Positions 21,956 to 31,340 of a stretch of DNA of 64,000 bases are shown here, piece by piece. Both the position numbers and the translations under genes were made by a program. Source of the DNA: Sandaracinus sp. (GTDB lineage: Bacteria > Myxococcota_A > Polyangia > Polyangiales > Houyiibacteriaceae). The notes under the pieces were generated by a model. The model was not told where the DNA came from. It made no database searches and saw only the letters and a program-made list of their open reading frames with translations. Where the stretch lies: the NCBI GenBank assembly GCA_002699025.1, contig PABA01000075.1:26247-90246 (forward strand). The letters are read 5' to 3'. Position 1 is the stretch's first letter. Every line of letters begins with the position of its first letter.

Positions 21956-24331
21956 TCAGCTCGGGCGCGCTTCCACGATGTAGTCGAGGACGGCCTCGAG
22001 CTCGCAGACGCGCTGGGAGCGCGGGTCGAAGTAGCGACTCGACTCGATGTAGGCGAAGTGGAACACGTCCTCGAGCGTTCGGCGGCGCGTGCGTCGGGAT
22101 ATGGCGATCGCATCCTCCGTGAGACCCCACCCCGCGTAGAACGGCGCGCCGAAGCAGCGTACGGGCTTGCCCGCCATGAGGGCCTCGAAACCCATGCCGG
22201 AGGTCACGACGAAGACCTCATCGACCTGGTCCAGGATCGCGTACGGATTCACCGAGTCGTATATGGCCCGTATGCGACCGCCCTGCGCGGCCTCACGCAG
22301 CGTGCGCTCATCGAAGCTGCTCTGCTTCCCGCCTGAGATTGCGTCGGGGTGGCGCTTGACGACGATGGTGGAGTCAGGGCGCTCGCGCAGCGCGAACCGC
22401 AGCATTTCGTCGAAGCTGCTCGCGTTTGCCAGTCCGGATTCGATTGACTGGTCGCCGCGGCGCTGGTCGACCAGCAACACCTTGTGTCCAGTCGGTAGGT
22501 CCAGGTTCGGTGCTTCGCGGGGGGTGTGGTTGTACTTGCTGATCCTCTCTCGAACGATCCGAGCCATGAGGGCGCGAGCGCGTTCCCGCTCGGTCTCGCT
22601 CGGATCCCGCTCGGACTGCAGGAGGCGCTCGAGTCGAGAGGGTCGCGTGGCGTCGTAGTAGGCCGTGGTGTCGTCGAGGATCAGGGATAGCCCCGGTTCA
22701 CCGCTCAGGCCGATGTCGATCGAACGTACGAAGCCATCCTCGACGATCAGCTTCGGGCGCCCGAGCGCCACCCGCACTTCCTCCATTCTGACCTTGCCAT
22801 GCGTCGGCGTGATGCCCCATTGAACGAAGACATCGGCGGCACCCATCTTGACGATGTCTTTCATCCCACGGCCGCCGTACACACGGGTCCGCGCCCGGAG
22901 CATGGGGAGAAGGTACCGATGCGCATCGTTCTCTGGAGAGGCTATGGCGATCACGTCGACGCCGTTGTCTTCTCCGTCGTCCAGGATGCGCTTCAGCGGA
23001 TCGCTCCGGAGCTCGATCGGCGAGCCCTGGTCACCGATCGTCGCGAGTAGCTCGGCGATTCGCTTGGAGGCACGACCATCGAAGCGACCTATGGAGAACT
23101 GGCGCGAAGCCCACTCGAGTCCCTCCTCGGAGCAGCGGTCGAGCCGACCCTCCAGGAGAGCGGCGGCGCGATCGAAGAGCTCGGCCCTGTGAGATGCCTT
23201 GGGGATGCCTACGCTCTCCCAAATGCGGACGAAGTCGATGTAGCAGGCCGAGAGGGCGGGGACACCGGCAAGCACGGCCTCGAAGAGCATCGTGCTGTTG
23301 ACCGAGCTCACGAGTGAAGCGTGCAGGACCGCCTCCTCGGGCTCGACGAGATAGCAGACGGCGTCGTCCACGGATGCCGAGCTCGACGAGCTGAGCCGCT
23401 CACGCAGACGCGCCGGGAGAATGTCGTCCTTCGAGGGGGGCAGACGTACGAGGAGCTGCCGGTGCGTCTGCTCGGCGAAGTCGAGCAGATCCTCGATCGC
23501 GCGAGCCTGTGCGTCGAGGGCGGCGCTCTGGTCGAGCTGAAGATCCATCGGCTGCGCTGCGAAGAGCAGTAGCTCACGATCGGGATGGAGGCCGAAAAGC
23601 CGGCAGAACTGCCGGTACGCGAGCTTCGGTTGCGCTTCGTGATATCGGTCGAACTTGGGAGCGCCCGTACGGTGGATGCGGCTTGGCGGAAAGCCCCTCG
23701 ACTCGAAGATGTCGCGCTGCAGATCACCCCAGCAGAAGACGACGTCAGCGGTGGGACACGCGGCTCCGCTGATGTCGTCTCGGTAGTACTTGTCCTTGTC
23801 GAAGAATACGGATTCGTGCGGAACGAGTATGCGAGGAATCTCCAGCTCTTCGCACACGTTCGCGAATCCCCGCATCACGGGATGCCAGTCGAAAGTGAAG
23901 ATGGCACCGGATATGCGGTCTCGAATCGGAGTCAGGCGATGGAGGAGCATCCGCCGATACATGTCCGGCCGCTTTCGAACGTAGCGGCTCACGGAGCGAC
24001 GGCGGCCTGGGGCGTCGAAAGATGGGAATAGGTCTAGCGGCGCAATGGCATACTCATCCGACCGAGAAAACGAATCGATCAATCGATCGCCGTGCTCTCG
24101 AATCCAAGGAATGAACAGGTACACGGGACCCTCGGCGTCTAGCGCGCGCGAGAGCTCGGAGCCGGGCTTCGCGTGAAACCACTTCGGCGGCTTCGGTCGT
24201 TGTGGGGGGCCGTCGGTGGGCTTCGGGGCCTTGAGCCAGGTCGCTCCCGTCCATTCGATGGCGCTCCGGACGACGCGGGAATCGCGGACGAAATCGACGG
24301 GATGGTTGATGAGTTTGCTGAGCTTGCTCAT
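21956..24331 (-). CDS. capsule polysaccharide synthesis fusion: N-terminal glycosyltransferase-like plus C-terminal KpsC-like domain
   Basis: A 791-residue protein. The N-terminal half (about 1-430) starts with KLSKLINHPVDFVRDS, a motif like those at the front of capsule/teichoic-type polymerases, and contains TGAPKFDRYHE and LVSSVNSTMLFEAVLAGVPA, typical of GT-B folds of the CDP-glycerol/capsule type. The C-terminal half (about 450-791) is a KpsC-type beta-Kdo transferase-like domain: VEDGFVRS, ILDDTTAYYDATRPSRLE, SKYNHTP, VLLVDQRRGDQSI, VVKRHPD, TSGMGFEALMAGKPVRCFG and FYAGWGLT. GC content is visibly lower than in the kps operon. It is transcribed divergently from the FkbM gene. Probably makes or terminates capsule polymer; substrate unknown. 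Confidence 0.82.
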   Translation of the reverse strand: MSKLSKLINHPVDFVRDSRVVRSAIEWTGATWLKAPKPTDGPPQRPKPPKWFHAKPGSELSRALDAEGPVYLFIPWIREHGDRLIDSFSRSDEYAIAPLDLFPSFDAPGRRRSVSRYVRKRPDMYRRMLLHRLTPIRDRISGAIFTFDWHPVMRGFANVCEELEIPRILVPHESVFFDKDKYYRDDISGAACPTADVVFCWGDLQRDIFESRGFPPSRIHRTGAPKFDRYHEAQPKLAYRQFCRLFGLHPDRELLLFAAQPMDLQLDQSAALDAQARAIEDLLDFAEQTHRQLLVRLPPSKDDILPARLRERLSSSSSASVDDAVCYLVEPEEAVLHASLVSSVNSTMLFEAVLAGVPALSACYIDFVRIWESVGIPKASHRAELFDRAAALLEGRLDRCSEEGLEWASRQFSIGRFDGRASKRIAELLATIGDQGSPIELRSDPLKRILDDGEDNGVDVIAIASPENDAHRYLLPMLRARTRVYGGRGMKDIVKMGAADVFVQWGITPTHGKVRMEEVRVALGRPKLIVEDGFVRSIDIGLSGEPGLSLILDDTTAYYDATRPSRLERLLQSERDPSETERERARALMARIVRERISKYNHTPREAPNLDLPTGHKVLLVDQRRGDQSIESGLANASSFDEMLRFALRERPDSTIVVKRHPDAISGGKQSSFDERTLREAAQGGRIRAIYDSVNPYAILDQVDEVFVVTSGMGFEALMAGKPVRCFGAPFYAGWGLTEDAIAISRRTRRRTLEDVFHFAYIESSRYFDPRSQRVCELEAVLDYIVEARPS

Positions 24332-24355
24332 GGGTCGAGGTGCATTGGGGGTGGG

Positions 24356-24384
24356 TTGATGGCTGGCGAGGCGGGAGCTAGGAT
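24356..24384 (+). promoter_or_regulatory. sigma-70-type promoter of the FkbM gene
   Basis: TTGATG (24356-24361), 17 bases, TAGGAT (24379-24384), then nine bases to the ATG at 24394. The start of transcription would fall almost at the start codon. It lies in the 62-base divergent gap. Confidence 0.5.
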
Positions 24385-24393
24385 CTTCCGCTC

Positions 24394-25578
24394 ATGAACC
24401 GCCCCCACCCAGAAACCCTGGACGAGACGATGGCCAAGTGCGAGCGGCTTCGGAGGCCACTCAGCCGGGAGTTGGACCAGGGAAAGAGGTTTGTCGTCGG
24501 GGGGAGGCACGGAGATTGGGTCACGGCCGCCGAGCGGGTGAAAGACATCGGCGGAGAGGTGGCTGCGTTCCACGACAGCAGGAAGAAGACGCGCGGGGGC
24601 AAGAAGAACGGGATCGACGTGCTGCGTGGTAAGTTGCCTCGAAGGTTCGCGGGGCTTCCTTATTTGTTTGCCGGAGAGCCCTCAAAACAATGGTTCAGCC
24701 CTGCTCCTTCGTTCGTCGAGTCGTGTATCTGGGACGTGGAGCCCCGCGAGGCGCATCAGCGCGGTAAGGCGATGCCGCGCCTTCTCCAACAGCACCGTGA
24801 GAGAGTCGAGCGCGTCTTTCAGCACTTGGCAGATGGGCCATCACGGCTGCAGTTTGCTTCGATCGTCAAGGCGAGAGTGGAGGGAGATACTTCCTTCCAT
24901 CGGATATCACGATACGCGGAGTACGACCATCCGATCGTGCGCCCCACGCAAGGAGACGTCGCCATCGACGTCGGCGCGTTCAGGGGTGAAACGACGGTTC
25001 GCTTTGCACGAAGCGTGGGTGCCCGAGGGCGGGTCTATTCGCTCGAGCCGGAGCCGTCGAACCACGCGAGGCTCTGCGCGGCGACGAGCGACCTGTTCAA
25101 TGTCGCTCCGATCGCGTTTGGGGCCTGGGACGACACCCGGGTGTTGAGCTTCCAGGGTGGCCGGGGAGGAGCGTCGCGCCTCTCGTCCGAAGGGGAGATC
25201 CGCGTGCCCGTGACATCGATCGATCGGCTCGTGCGGCGCTACCGCATCCCACGCGTCGATCTCATCAAGCTGGACGTCGAAGGCGCCGAGAAGCGGGTGC
25301 TCGAGGGGGCCCGACAGACGATCCGGCGTCACCGGCCGAAACTGCAAGTCAGCATCTATCACCACAAGCCCGATCTGTTCGAGTTGCCGGAGTTGCTGAT
25401 CGATTGGCTCCCCGGGTATCGCTTCTATCTGGGGCACCACAGCTACTACCACGTCGAGACGGATATCTACGCCGTTCCTGTCGAGAAATGGGCGCGGGGG
25501 TATCTGGCGCGCTCGAGCAGGCGCTGGGCTCTTCGGCTGTTGGGGCGGTCTCCAGAGCGAGGGACTTCCACGAGTTGA
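24394..25578 (+). CDS. FkbM-family SAM-dependent methyltransferase
   Basis: A 394-residue protein. The first 150 residues are unusual (basic, no family recognised); the FkbM methyltransferase domain runs from about 170 to 350, with the SAM-binding VAIDVGAFRGETT motif, VYSLEPEP at the acidic loop, and IKLDVEGAEKRVLEGA, the FkbM signature. FkbM enzymes O-methylate sugars or polyketides; next to capsule genes it probably methylates the surface polysaccharide (inference). GC is lower than in the neighbours, as in the divergent KpsC-like gene, so both may have been acquired together. No Shine-Dalgarno site: the -10-like TAGGAT is nine bases before the ATG, implying a leaderless message. Confidence 0.87.
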   Translation: MNRPHPETLDETMAKCERLRRPLSRELDQGKRFVVGGRHGDWVTAAERVKDIGGEVAAFHDSRKKTRGGKKNGIDVLRGKLPRRFAGLPYLFAGEPSKQWFSPAPSFVESCIWDVEPREAHQRGKAMPRLLQQHRERVERVFQHLADGPSRLQFASIVKARVEGDTSFHRISRYAEYDHPIVRPTQGDVAIDVGAFRGETTVRFARSVGARGRVYSLEPEPSNHARLCAATSDLFNVAPIAFGAWDDTRVLSFQGGRGGASRLSSEGEIRVPVTSIDRLVRRYRIPRVDLIKLDVEGAEKRVLEGARQTIRRHRPKLQVSIYHHKPDLFELPELLIDWLPGYRFYLGHHSYYHVETDIYAVPVEKWARGYLARSSRRWALRLLGRSPERGTSTS

Positions 25579-25709
25579 GGTGAGGGCGGAATCCGAGGAC
25601 GGCTGTCGCGGGTTTCTGGTCAAAGCAATCCTCGTGCCATCGAACTGATGCGTCTCCCTTCGCTCTCGCCCGAGTCGAACGTGTCGCGGTGTGCCACTCG
25701 CGCGACAAC

Positions 25710-26996
25710 TCAACGTGCCTCAGGGGCGTGGGCTCGCGTAGGCTGGCTGCGTCTCGATGGGGGAGGCTTCGGGAACCAGCGGATGCCGGTTGGAGAGCTT
25801 CGGCCACGAAGCCGCACGTAGAAGTTGCCATTCGCTTGGTTGTGATGGAGGAGCCAGCGCCGGAAGGATCGGTAGAGTTGCTCGTCGGGCGCGGGGCCGG
25901 GGACCTGTAGGAACTCAGCCAGGGAGCTGCCGTCGACGAGCCCCTTCATGTCGTAGACGGCGGTTCCGAGCACTTTCACGGGCGTGCCGTGGTGGACCGA
26001 CTGGAGCCCGACCGTGCTGTTGATGGTGATCGTGCCCTTCGCGTGCTGGAGGAGCGTCGGCAGGTGGAGGTCGTGGCAGTAGTGGAGGCGCTCGCCGAGG
26101 CCGTGCGTGCGGCGGAGCTCGGCGAAGAGGGGGCCGTACTCCCGGTACGCGCGGTCCATCGGGTGGTGTTTGAAGACCAGGTGGTCGTCCGGGCGTCCGT
26201 GCTCGGCGAAGGTCTCGACGACCTCGTGGACCATCTCGAGGACGTCGTCGTAGGGGGAGTGGCGGAGCTGGAAGTCGCAGTGCACCTGGAGGGGCACGAA
26301 GAAGTAGCGGCCCGATAGCTCCCCGGTGAAGCGCTGGAGCATGCCGCGCTCGGCCCGGCCGAAGCGCCACTTCCGCCAGGCGCTCCGTACGTGCCAGCGG
26401 GCGTGGCGCCAGCAGTTCAAATCGCGGTGGTGCGCGTAGAAGCGGAAGTCGCCGTTGGCCAGGGTGAAGGCCATGGCGTTCAGGGTGGAGTACCAACCGT
26501 TGTATCGGAACGAGGGGCCTGGCGGCGTGGAGGGGGGAGTCTCGCCGGGATCGTGCTCGCGATAGAACGCCGGGTCCCGCGGCATGCGCGAGAAGCCGTT
26601 GACGCCGTGCTCTTCGAGGGTGATCCAGTCCGGGCGGAGGTACCCCTCCTCGAAGACCCAGACCTTCGCGCCGAGCGCTTCGGCGGCCTCCACGGCGCGA
26701 CGGTGGAGCCAGCGGCAGTCGCCGAAGACGAAGACGCCGTCGATGTGTCGCTCTCGGATGAGCTGGCGGACGAAGCCGTCCCAGGCGGCGAAGGGCTCCC
26801 TGAAGGGCACGACGTCCGCGAAGCCGGTCGAAGGAGGGAAGAAGAGCCGGTCGCCCGCGTGGAAGTTGACCTTGGTGACGCGAACGCCGGAGGCGTGAAG
26901 CTCGTGGGCGAAGCGCAGCATGAAGGGACCGGCGGGGCCCTGGAGGAGCAAGGCGTGGCGCACGCCGAGATCGGGGAGGGTGCCCTCAGCGGTCAT
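25710..26996 (-). CDS. kpsS: KpsS-like capsule lipid-linker beta-Kdo transferase
   Basis: A 428-residue protein of the KpsS family. Signature segments: LLLQGPAGPFMLRFA at the N-terminus, FVFGDCRWLHRRAVEAA, VFEEGYLRPDWITLEEHGVN, YFFVPLQVHCDFQLRHSPY, VFKHHPMDR and TITINSTVGLQSVHHGTPVKVLG. In E. coli KpsS adds the first beta-Kdo to lyso-phosphatidylglycerol and KpsC extends it; this linker carries ABC-exported capsules. It overlaps the kpsC stop by 11 bases and is the last gene of the kps operon. About 130 bases without a gene or clear terminator separate its stop from the convergent FkbM gene. Cytoplasmic face of the inner membrane. Confidence 0.92.
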   Translation of the reverse strand: MTAEGTLPDLGVRHALLLQGPAGPFMLRFAHELHASGVRVTKVNFHAGDRLFFPPSTGFADVVPFREPFAAWDGFVRQLIRERHIDGVFVFGDCRWLHRRAVEAAEALGAKVWVFEEGYLRPDWITLEEHGVNGFSRMPRDPAFYREHDPGETPPSTPPGPSFRYNGWYSTLNAMAFTLANGDFRFYAHHRDLNCWRHARWHVRSAWRKWRFGRAERGMLQRFTGELSGRYFFVPLQVHCDFQLRHSPYDDVLEMVHEVVETFAEHGRPDDHLVFKHHPMDRAYREYGPLFAELRRTHGLGERLHYCHDLHLPTLLQHAKGTITINSTVGLQSVHHGTPVKVLGTAVYDMKGLVDGSSLAEFLQVPGPAPDEQLYRSFRRWLLHHNQANGNFYVRLRGRSSPTGIRWFPKPPPSRRSQPTRAHAPEAR

Positions 26997-29058
26997 GGTG
27001 CAGAACTTCTCGGAGCTGCAGGGAGAGCGAGCGCAAGCCGTAGCGTGCCACGTTGCGGCCCTTGCGCAGCTGGCGTGCTGGCCAGGAGCGCAGGAGCCGG
27101 CTGTCCGGGCCGCCTCGCGCCTCGAGGAGCTGGTCGATGACGACTTCGGGGGTCGTGTACCGGTCCGTTACGCGACTCACGTATCTGGGGTAGCGCAGCA
27201 GAGCCGCCGCGACGAGCTCGTCGAGGGTGCGGCGGCGCGTGCGTCGTGGATGCGGGTGCCGATCTTCGGTGAGGCCCCAGCCGGCGTAGAAGGGCTGGCC
27301 GTAGGCGACGACGGGCAGCTCGCGCAGGAGCGCTTCGAAGCCGACCAGGGAGGTCATGGTATGCACCTCGTCGGCCACGGCGAGGCAGTCGGCGAGGGCC
27401 GCGTGGCGGACGACCTCGTCGGCGAGGGTCGCCTCGGTCGCGGGTGGGATCTCGCCGCGTCGGTTGCCGCTCACGACGTCCGGGTGCGGTTTGTAGACGA
27501 CGAAGGCGTCCGGGCGAGCGCGTCGGGCTTCGCGCAGCAGCTCCTCGTTCCGACGCACGTCGAGGCAGCCGAGCCGGATGGAGGCGTCATCCTCGACCTG
27601 TCCGATCACCAGCACCACGTAGCGGTTGGTGGCGCGCTCTGCCACGGGGCGACGCCGACCGACGTTGTACTTGCTCAGACCGGACGCAACGATGCGCTGG
27701 CGCAGGCGGGCCGCGCGCGCGAGCTCGGTCTCGTCGAACTCCGCCTCCTGCAGGAGCACCTCGAGATCGCTGGGTGTGGCGGGGTCGTAGTAGAGCCCGC
27801 GCTGGTCGAGCACCAGCGACGCCGGCGCATAGAGATCGCTGCCGAGCCCGACGCTCCGCAGGAAGCCGTCCTCCATCCGCCAGATCGGCACGTCCCGCTG
27901 CCTCGCCACGGAGGCGAGCTCGTGGTCGCGCCCCGTCCCCCACACCACCAAGCGCCCTCCCTGCCCGAGGTGGGGCGCGGCCTTTCGGGCGTTCGCTGCG
28001 AAGCGCACCCGAGTCTCGGGGCCTTCGAGGAATGCGGGGAGGAAGCCCCGTTTCCATGCCGAGAAGCCCACGCATACGACGGTCCCGCGGGTGGCCTGGC
28101 CGCAGCGCCGCTGCACGTCGAGGTGCTCGACGACGCGCTCGACCTCGCAGCGCTCCCCGGTCTCCGGATCGAGGTAGCGCGCGTAGCGGAGGTAGGCGGC
28201 GGCGACCAGCTCGGTCAGCGAGCGGGTGCGGCCTCGCCGCGGCGGTATCGCACCCCGATCGTCCGTGAGCCCCCAGCCGGCGTACCAGGGCACGCCGAAA
28301 CAGGTCACGGGGAGGCCGTGGACCAGGGCCTCGAAGCCCATCTGCGAGGTCATGACCCAGACCCGGTCCACCTGGGCGAGCAGGGAGGCGGGGTGCGCCG
28401 GTTCGGCGACCACGCGTACGCCGCCCGCGCGCTCCAGGTGGCCGCGCTTCGCGCCCGCCAGCACGTCCGGGTGCGTCTTCACGACGATCTCGGCGTCCGG
28501 GTGCTCGCGCCGGGCCGTCTCGAGCAGCGCCTCGAAATCCACCGCGCAGAGGCCGAGGCGCAGGGATTGATCCCCGGCCGTCTGGTCGACCACCAGGACG
28601 CGTTCGCGCTTCTTCGGGCCGAGGTCGAGGTCGGGCTGGTGGTTGTACTTGGAGAGCCCCGTCTTCCGGAGCTGTCGGATCAGCGCCTCGGCGCGCGCGA
28701 GCTCGCCGCCCTCGAAGTCGTCTTCGGCAAGCCAGCGCTCGAGGCGTGAGGGGCGAGTCGCGTCGTAGTAGATGCCGACGTCGTCGACGACCAGCGAGAG
28801 CGGCGGCTCGGCAGCGCCCCGCCGCACGCTCCGAAGAAAGCCGTCCTCGAGACCCAGATACGGTACGCCCTCCCGCCGGGCGCGCGCGCGCGGGCGGGCC
28901 GTGTTCGGCTTCCGTCCCCAGCCGGCCCAGGCCTCGACGGAGCGGAGCAGGGGCCGGAACCGGAGGCGCTCGGCCCCCAGGAAGGCAGCCAGGTGGGGCA
29001 CCCGGCGCACGCCGGGCGACCAGATGCCCACGGTGCGCGGCTGGGGCGGCTCCATCAT
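26986..29058 (-). CDS. kpsC: KpsC-like capsule poly-Kdo linker transferase
   Basis: A 690-residue protein, close to the usual KpsC length of about 675. Start placed at the first of two adjacent ATGs (29058). Two homologous halves are visible, each with an EDGFLRSV motif, a YYD(A/P)TRPS-like motif, SKYN, an H-P-D segment (VVKTHPDVLAG and VYKPHPDVVSG) and a GFEAL...FYAGWGLT/WYAGWGLT block, matching the dual retaining beta-Kdo transferase domains of KpsC. It elongates the poly-Kdo linker after KpsS. 50 bases separate it from kdsB upstream, with no obvious Shine-Dalgarno site; it overlaps kpsS downstream. The lone C-terminal domain of the 791-residue protein at 21956 is a third relative. Confidence 0.93.
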   Translation of the reverse strand: MMEPPQPRTVGIWSPGVRRVPHLAAFLGAERLRFRPLLRSVEAWAGWGRKPNTARPRARARREGVPYLGLEDGFLRSVRRGAAEPPLSLVVDDVGIYYDATRPSRLERWLAEDDFEGGELARAEALIRQLRKTGLSKYNHQPDLDLGPKKRERVLVVDQTAGDQSLRLGLCAVDFEALLETARREHPDAEIVVKTHPDVLAGAKRGHLERAGGVRVVAEPAHPASLLAQVDRVWVMTSQMGFEALVHGLPVTCFGVPWYAGWGLTDDRGAIPPRRGRTRSLTELVAAAYLRYARYLDPETGERCEVERVVEHLDVQRRCGQATRGTVVCVGFSAWKRGFLPAFLEGPETRVRFAANARKAAPHLGQGGRLVVWGTGRDHELASVARQRDVPIWRMEDGFLRSVGLGSDLYAPASLVLDQRGLYYDPATPSDLEVLLQEAEFDETELARAARLRQRIVASGLSKYNVGRRRPVAERATNRYVVLVIGQVEDDASIRLGCLDVRRNEELLREARRARPDAFVVYKPHPDVVSGNRRGEIPPATEATLADEVVRHAALADCLAVADEVHTMTSLVGFEALLRELPVVAYGQPFYAGWGLTEDRHPHPRRTRRRTLDELVAAALLRYPRYVSRVTDRYTTPEVVIDQLLEARGGPDSRLLRSWPARQLRKGRNVARYGLRSLSLQLREVLHHDR

Positions 29059-29108
29059 CGGGCGGAGAGGGTGAGGGGCACCGAGGCCATCGCCAAGCCG
29101 CCGCCGCG

Positions 29109-29903
29109 TCAGTCGAGGGCGGCGCGCACGCGCTCGAGGTCCTCGGGTGTGTCGACGCCGTGGGGAGGGGCCTCGTCGACCACCGTGACGTGGATGCGCA
29201 CGCCGAGGTGCATGGCGCGGAGCTGCTCGAGGCTCTCGGCGCGTTCCAGGGGGACGGGGGGCGCGCCGGCGAGCGCCTCGAGGGTCGCGACCCGGTAGGC
29301 ATAGAGGCCGAGGTGGCGGAGGAAGGGGGCGCCCTCGGGGAGCGCGTCGGGCGGGCCTCCGGCGAAGGCGTCGCGCACCCAGGGGATGGGTGCGCGGCTG
29401 AAGTAGAGCGCGTAGCCGTCCTCGTCGAGCACGGTCTTGACGACGTGGGGCGAGAAGAGCGTCTGCGGATCGGTGATGGGCACGGCCATGGTGGCCACGC
29501 CCGCGTCGGGGTGGGCCTCGAGGGCCTCGGCGAGCCGAACGAGCAGCTCCGGGGGCATGAGCGGCTCGTCGCCCTGCAGGTTCACGACCATGGCGCCCGG
29601 GCGCCACTCGCAGGCGCGGGCGACCTCGGCGATGCGGTCCGTGCCGCTCGTGTGCTCGGCATGCGTCATGCGCGCCTCGCCGCCGGCGTCGACGACGGCC
29701 GCGTAGACACGCTCGTCGTCCGTCGCGACGATCACCTCGCCGGGCTCGGCCGTGGTGGCGATGGACTCAGCGCCCAGGGCGATCGCCTCGCGTGCGCGCT
29801 CCAGCACGTGGAGCACCATGGGCTCGCCGCCGATCTCGGCGAGGGGCTTGCCGGGGAGGCGCGTCGAGGCGTAGCGCGCCGGGATGACGACGTGGAAGCT
29901 CAT
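29109..29903 (-). CDS. kdsB: 3-deoxy-manno-octulosonate cytidylyltransferase (CMP-Kdo synthetase)
   Basis: A 264-residue nucleotidyltransferase. Motifs: [21 protein letters not shown] for CTP binding, [35 protein letters not shown] and the ISRAPIPW-like segment FSRAPIPW. It activates Kdo with CTP to give CMP-Kdo for KpsC/KpsS and for lipopolysaccharide. It sits between kdsC (four-base ATGA overlap) and kpsC. Equivalent to kpsU of E. coli group 2 loci; whether a second housekeeping kdsB exists elsewhere cannot be seen here. Confidence 0.96.
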   Translation of the reverse strand: MSFHVVIPARYASTRLPGKPLAEIGGEPMVLHVLERAREAIALGAESIATTAEPGEVIVATDDERVYAAVVDAGGEARMTHAEHTSGTDRIAEVARACEWRPGAMVVNLQGDEPLMPPELLVRLAEALEAHPDAGVATMAVPITDPQTLFSPHVVKTVLDEDGYALYFSRAPIPWVRDAFAGGPPDALPEGAPFLRHLGLYAYRVATLEALAGAPPVPLERAESLEQLRAMHLGVRIHVTVVDEAPPHGVDTPEDLERVRAALD

Positions 29904-30469
29904 GCTCCCGAGGATGGCTTCGCGCCGGCCCGGCGCGCCAGGTGATCCTCCACCGCGCCCTCGAGGCGTCCGCGCGCGTCGAGGAGCGCGTCGGCCACCT
30001 CGCGGACGGCGCCCCGGCCGCCCTCGCCGAGGGTCACCCAGTCGGCCTCGGCGCGCACCAGCGGGTGCCCGTCGGCCGGCGTGATACCGAGCCCCACGGC
30101 GCGCATCACGGGGAGGTCGAGGACGTCGTCCCCCATGAAGGCGACCTCGCTGGCGTCGACCTCGAGCTCGCCGAGGAGCTCGTGCAGGGCGGCCAGCTTG
30201 TCGCCGCGCCCGAGCTGGGCGCGCTCCACACGGAGCTCTTTCAGGCGCCGCTCGAGGGCGGGGGCGCGGCGGGCGCTGATCACGGCCACCTCGACGCCCT
30301 CGTCCATGAGCAGGCGAAGGCCCAGGCCGTCCTTCACGTGGAAGACCTTGAGCTGCTCGCCGTCCGGGCCGTAGTGGAGCCGCCCGTCCGTGAGCACGCC
30401 GTCGACGTCGAGGATGAGCAGGCGCGTGGCCGCCGCGCGCTCGCGGAGCGTGTGGGGGAGGCCGCTCAT
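29900..30469 (-). CDS. kdsC: 3-deoxy-D-manno-octulosonate 8-phosphate phosphatase (KdsC)
   Basis: A 189-residue HAD phosphatase. Start placed at the ATG at 30469 because it lies in an ATGA overlap with kdsA and the protein then has the normal KdsC length. Motif [16 protein letters not shown] (catalytic Asp pair), motif II VAVISAR, motif III Lys in [12 protein letters not shown], and motif [16 protein letters not shown] are all present. It removes phosphate from Kdo-8-phosphate. Coupled to kdsA upstream and kdsB downstream. Confidence 0.96.
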   Translation of the reverse strand: MSGLPHTLRERAAATRLLILDVDGVLTDGRLHYGPDGEQLKVFHVKDGLGLRLLMDEGVEVAVISARRAPALERRLKELRVERAQLGRGDKLAALHELLGELEVDASEVAFMGDDVLDLPVMRAVGLGITPADGHPLVRAEADWVTLGEGGRGAVREVADALLDARGRLEGAVEDHLARRAGAKPSSGA

Positions 30470-31308
30470 GCCTCTCCGAGGCCGTCCTCGGCGTAGGGGC
30501 GGCTCTTCACCAGCCGGTCGAGCTCGACGAGCATACCGAGCAACTCCTCCATGCGGCCGAGGGGCCACATGTTCGGGCCGTCGCTCAGCGCCTGGTCCGG
30601 GTTCGGGTGCGTCTCCATGAAGAGCCCGCTCACGCCCGCGCCGACGGCAGCGCGCGCCAGCACGGGCACGTGGCGCCGCTCGCCGCCGCTCGCCGTGCCC
30701 TTGCCGCCCGGCTGCTGCACCGAGTGGGTCGCGTCGAAGACCACCGGGCAGCCCGTCTCGCGCATGCTCGCGAGGCCGCGCATGTCGCTGATCAGCGTGT
30801 TGTAGCCGAAGCTCGCGCCACGCTCGCAGACCATGATCTGCTCGTTGCCGACGGCGCGGCACTTCTCGACCACCGGGCCCATGTCCCAGGGCGCGAGGAA
30901 CTGGCCCTTCTTCACGTTCACCGGCTTGCCGGCGCGCGCGACGCGCTGGATGAAGTTCGTCTGGCGCACGAGGAACGCCGGCGTCTGGAGCACGTCGACG
31001 ACGGAGGCCACCTCGTCGATGGGCGTGTCCTCGTGCACGTCCGTGAGCACGGGAACGCCGACCTTCGCGCGGATCTCCTCGAGCACGGCGAGGCCCTCCT
31101 CGAGGCCCGGGCCGCGGAAGGAGCTCGCGCTGGTGCGGTTGGCCTTGTCGAAGCTCGCCTTGAAGACGTAGGGCACGCCGAGCTTCGCGCAGAGATCGCG
31201 CATGGTCTCGGCGACCTCGAAGACGAGCTCGCGGCTCTCGATGACGCAGGGGCCGGCGATGAGGAAGAGGGGCTGGTCGGGACCGATGTCGTGTCCGGCG
31301 AGCTTCAT
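30466..31308 (-). CDS. kdsA: 3-deoxy-8-phosphooctulonate synthase
   Basis: A 280-residue Kdo-8-phosphate synthase with AGGAG upstream of the ATG. Motifs: [71 protein letters not shown] and [12 protein letters not shown]. The Cys in the AGPCVIES segment marks the metal-dependent class (Aquifex-type), where the metal-independent E. coli type has Asn. It condenses arabinose-5-phosphate, the product of the KpsF-type isomerase encoded at the head of this operon, with phosphoenolpyruvate. 32 bases lie between it and kpsD. Confidence 0.97.
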   Translation of the reverse strand: MKLAGHDIGPDQPLFLIAGPCVIESRELVFEVAETMRDLCAKLGVPYVFKASFDKANRTSASSFRGPGLEEGLAVLEEIRAKVGVPVLTDVHEDTPIDEVASVVDVLQTPAFLVRQTNFIQRVARAGKPVNVKKGQFLAPWDMGPVVEKCRAVGNEQIMVCERGASFGYNTLISDMRGLASMRETGCPVVFDATHSVQQPGGKGTASGGERRHVPVLARAAVGAGVSGLFMETHPNPDQALSDGPNMWPLGRMEELLGMLVELDRLVKSRPYAEDGLGEA

Positions 31309-31340
31309 GGCGGTGCTCCTGGAGGCGGGGGAAACGGGGA

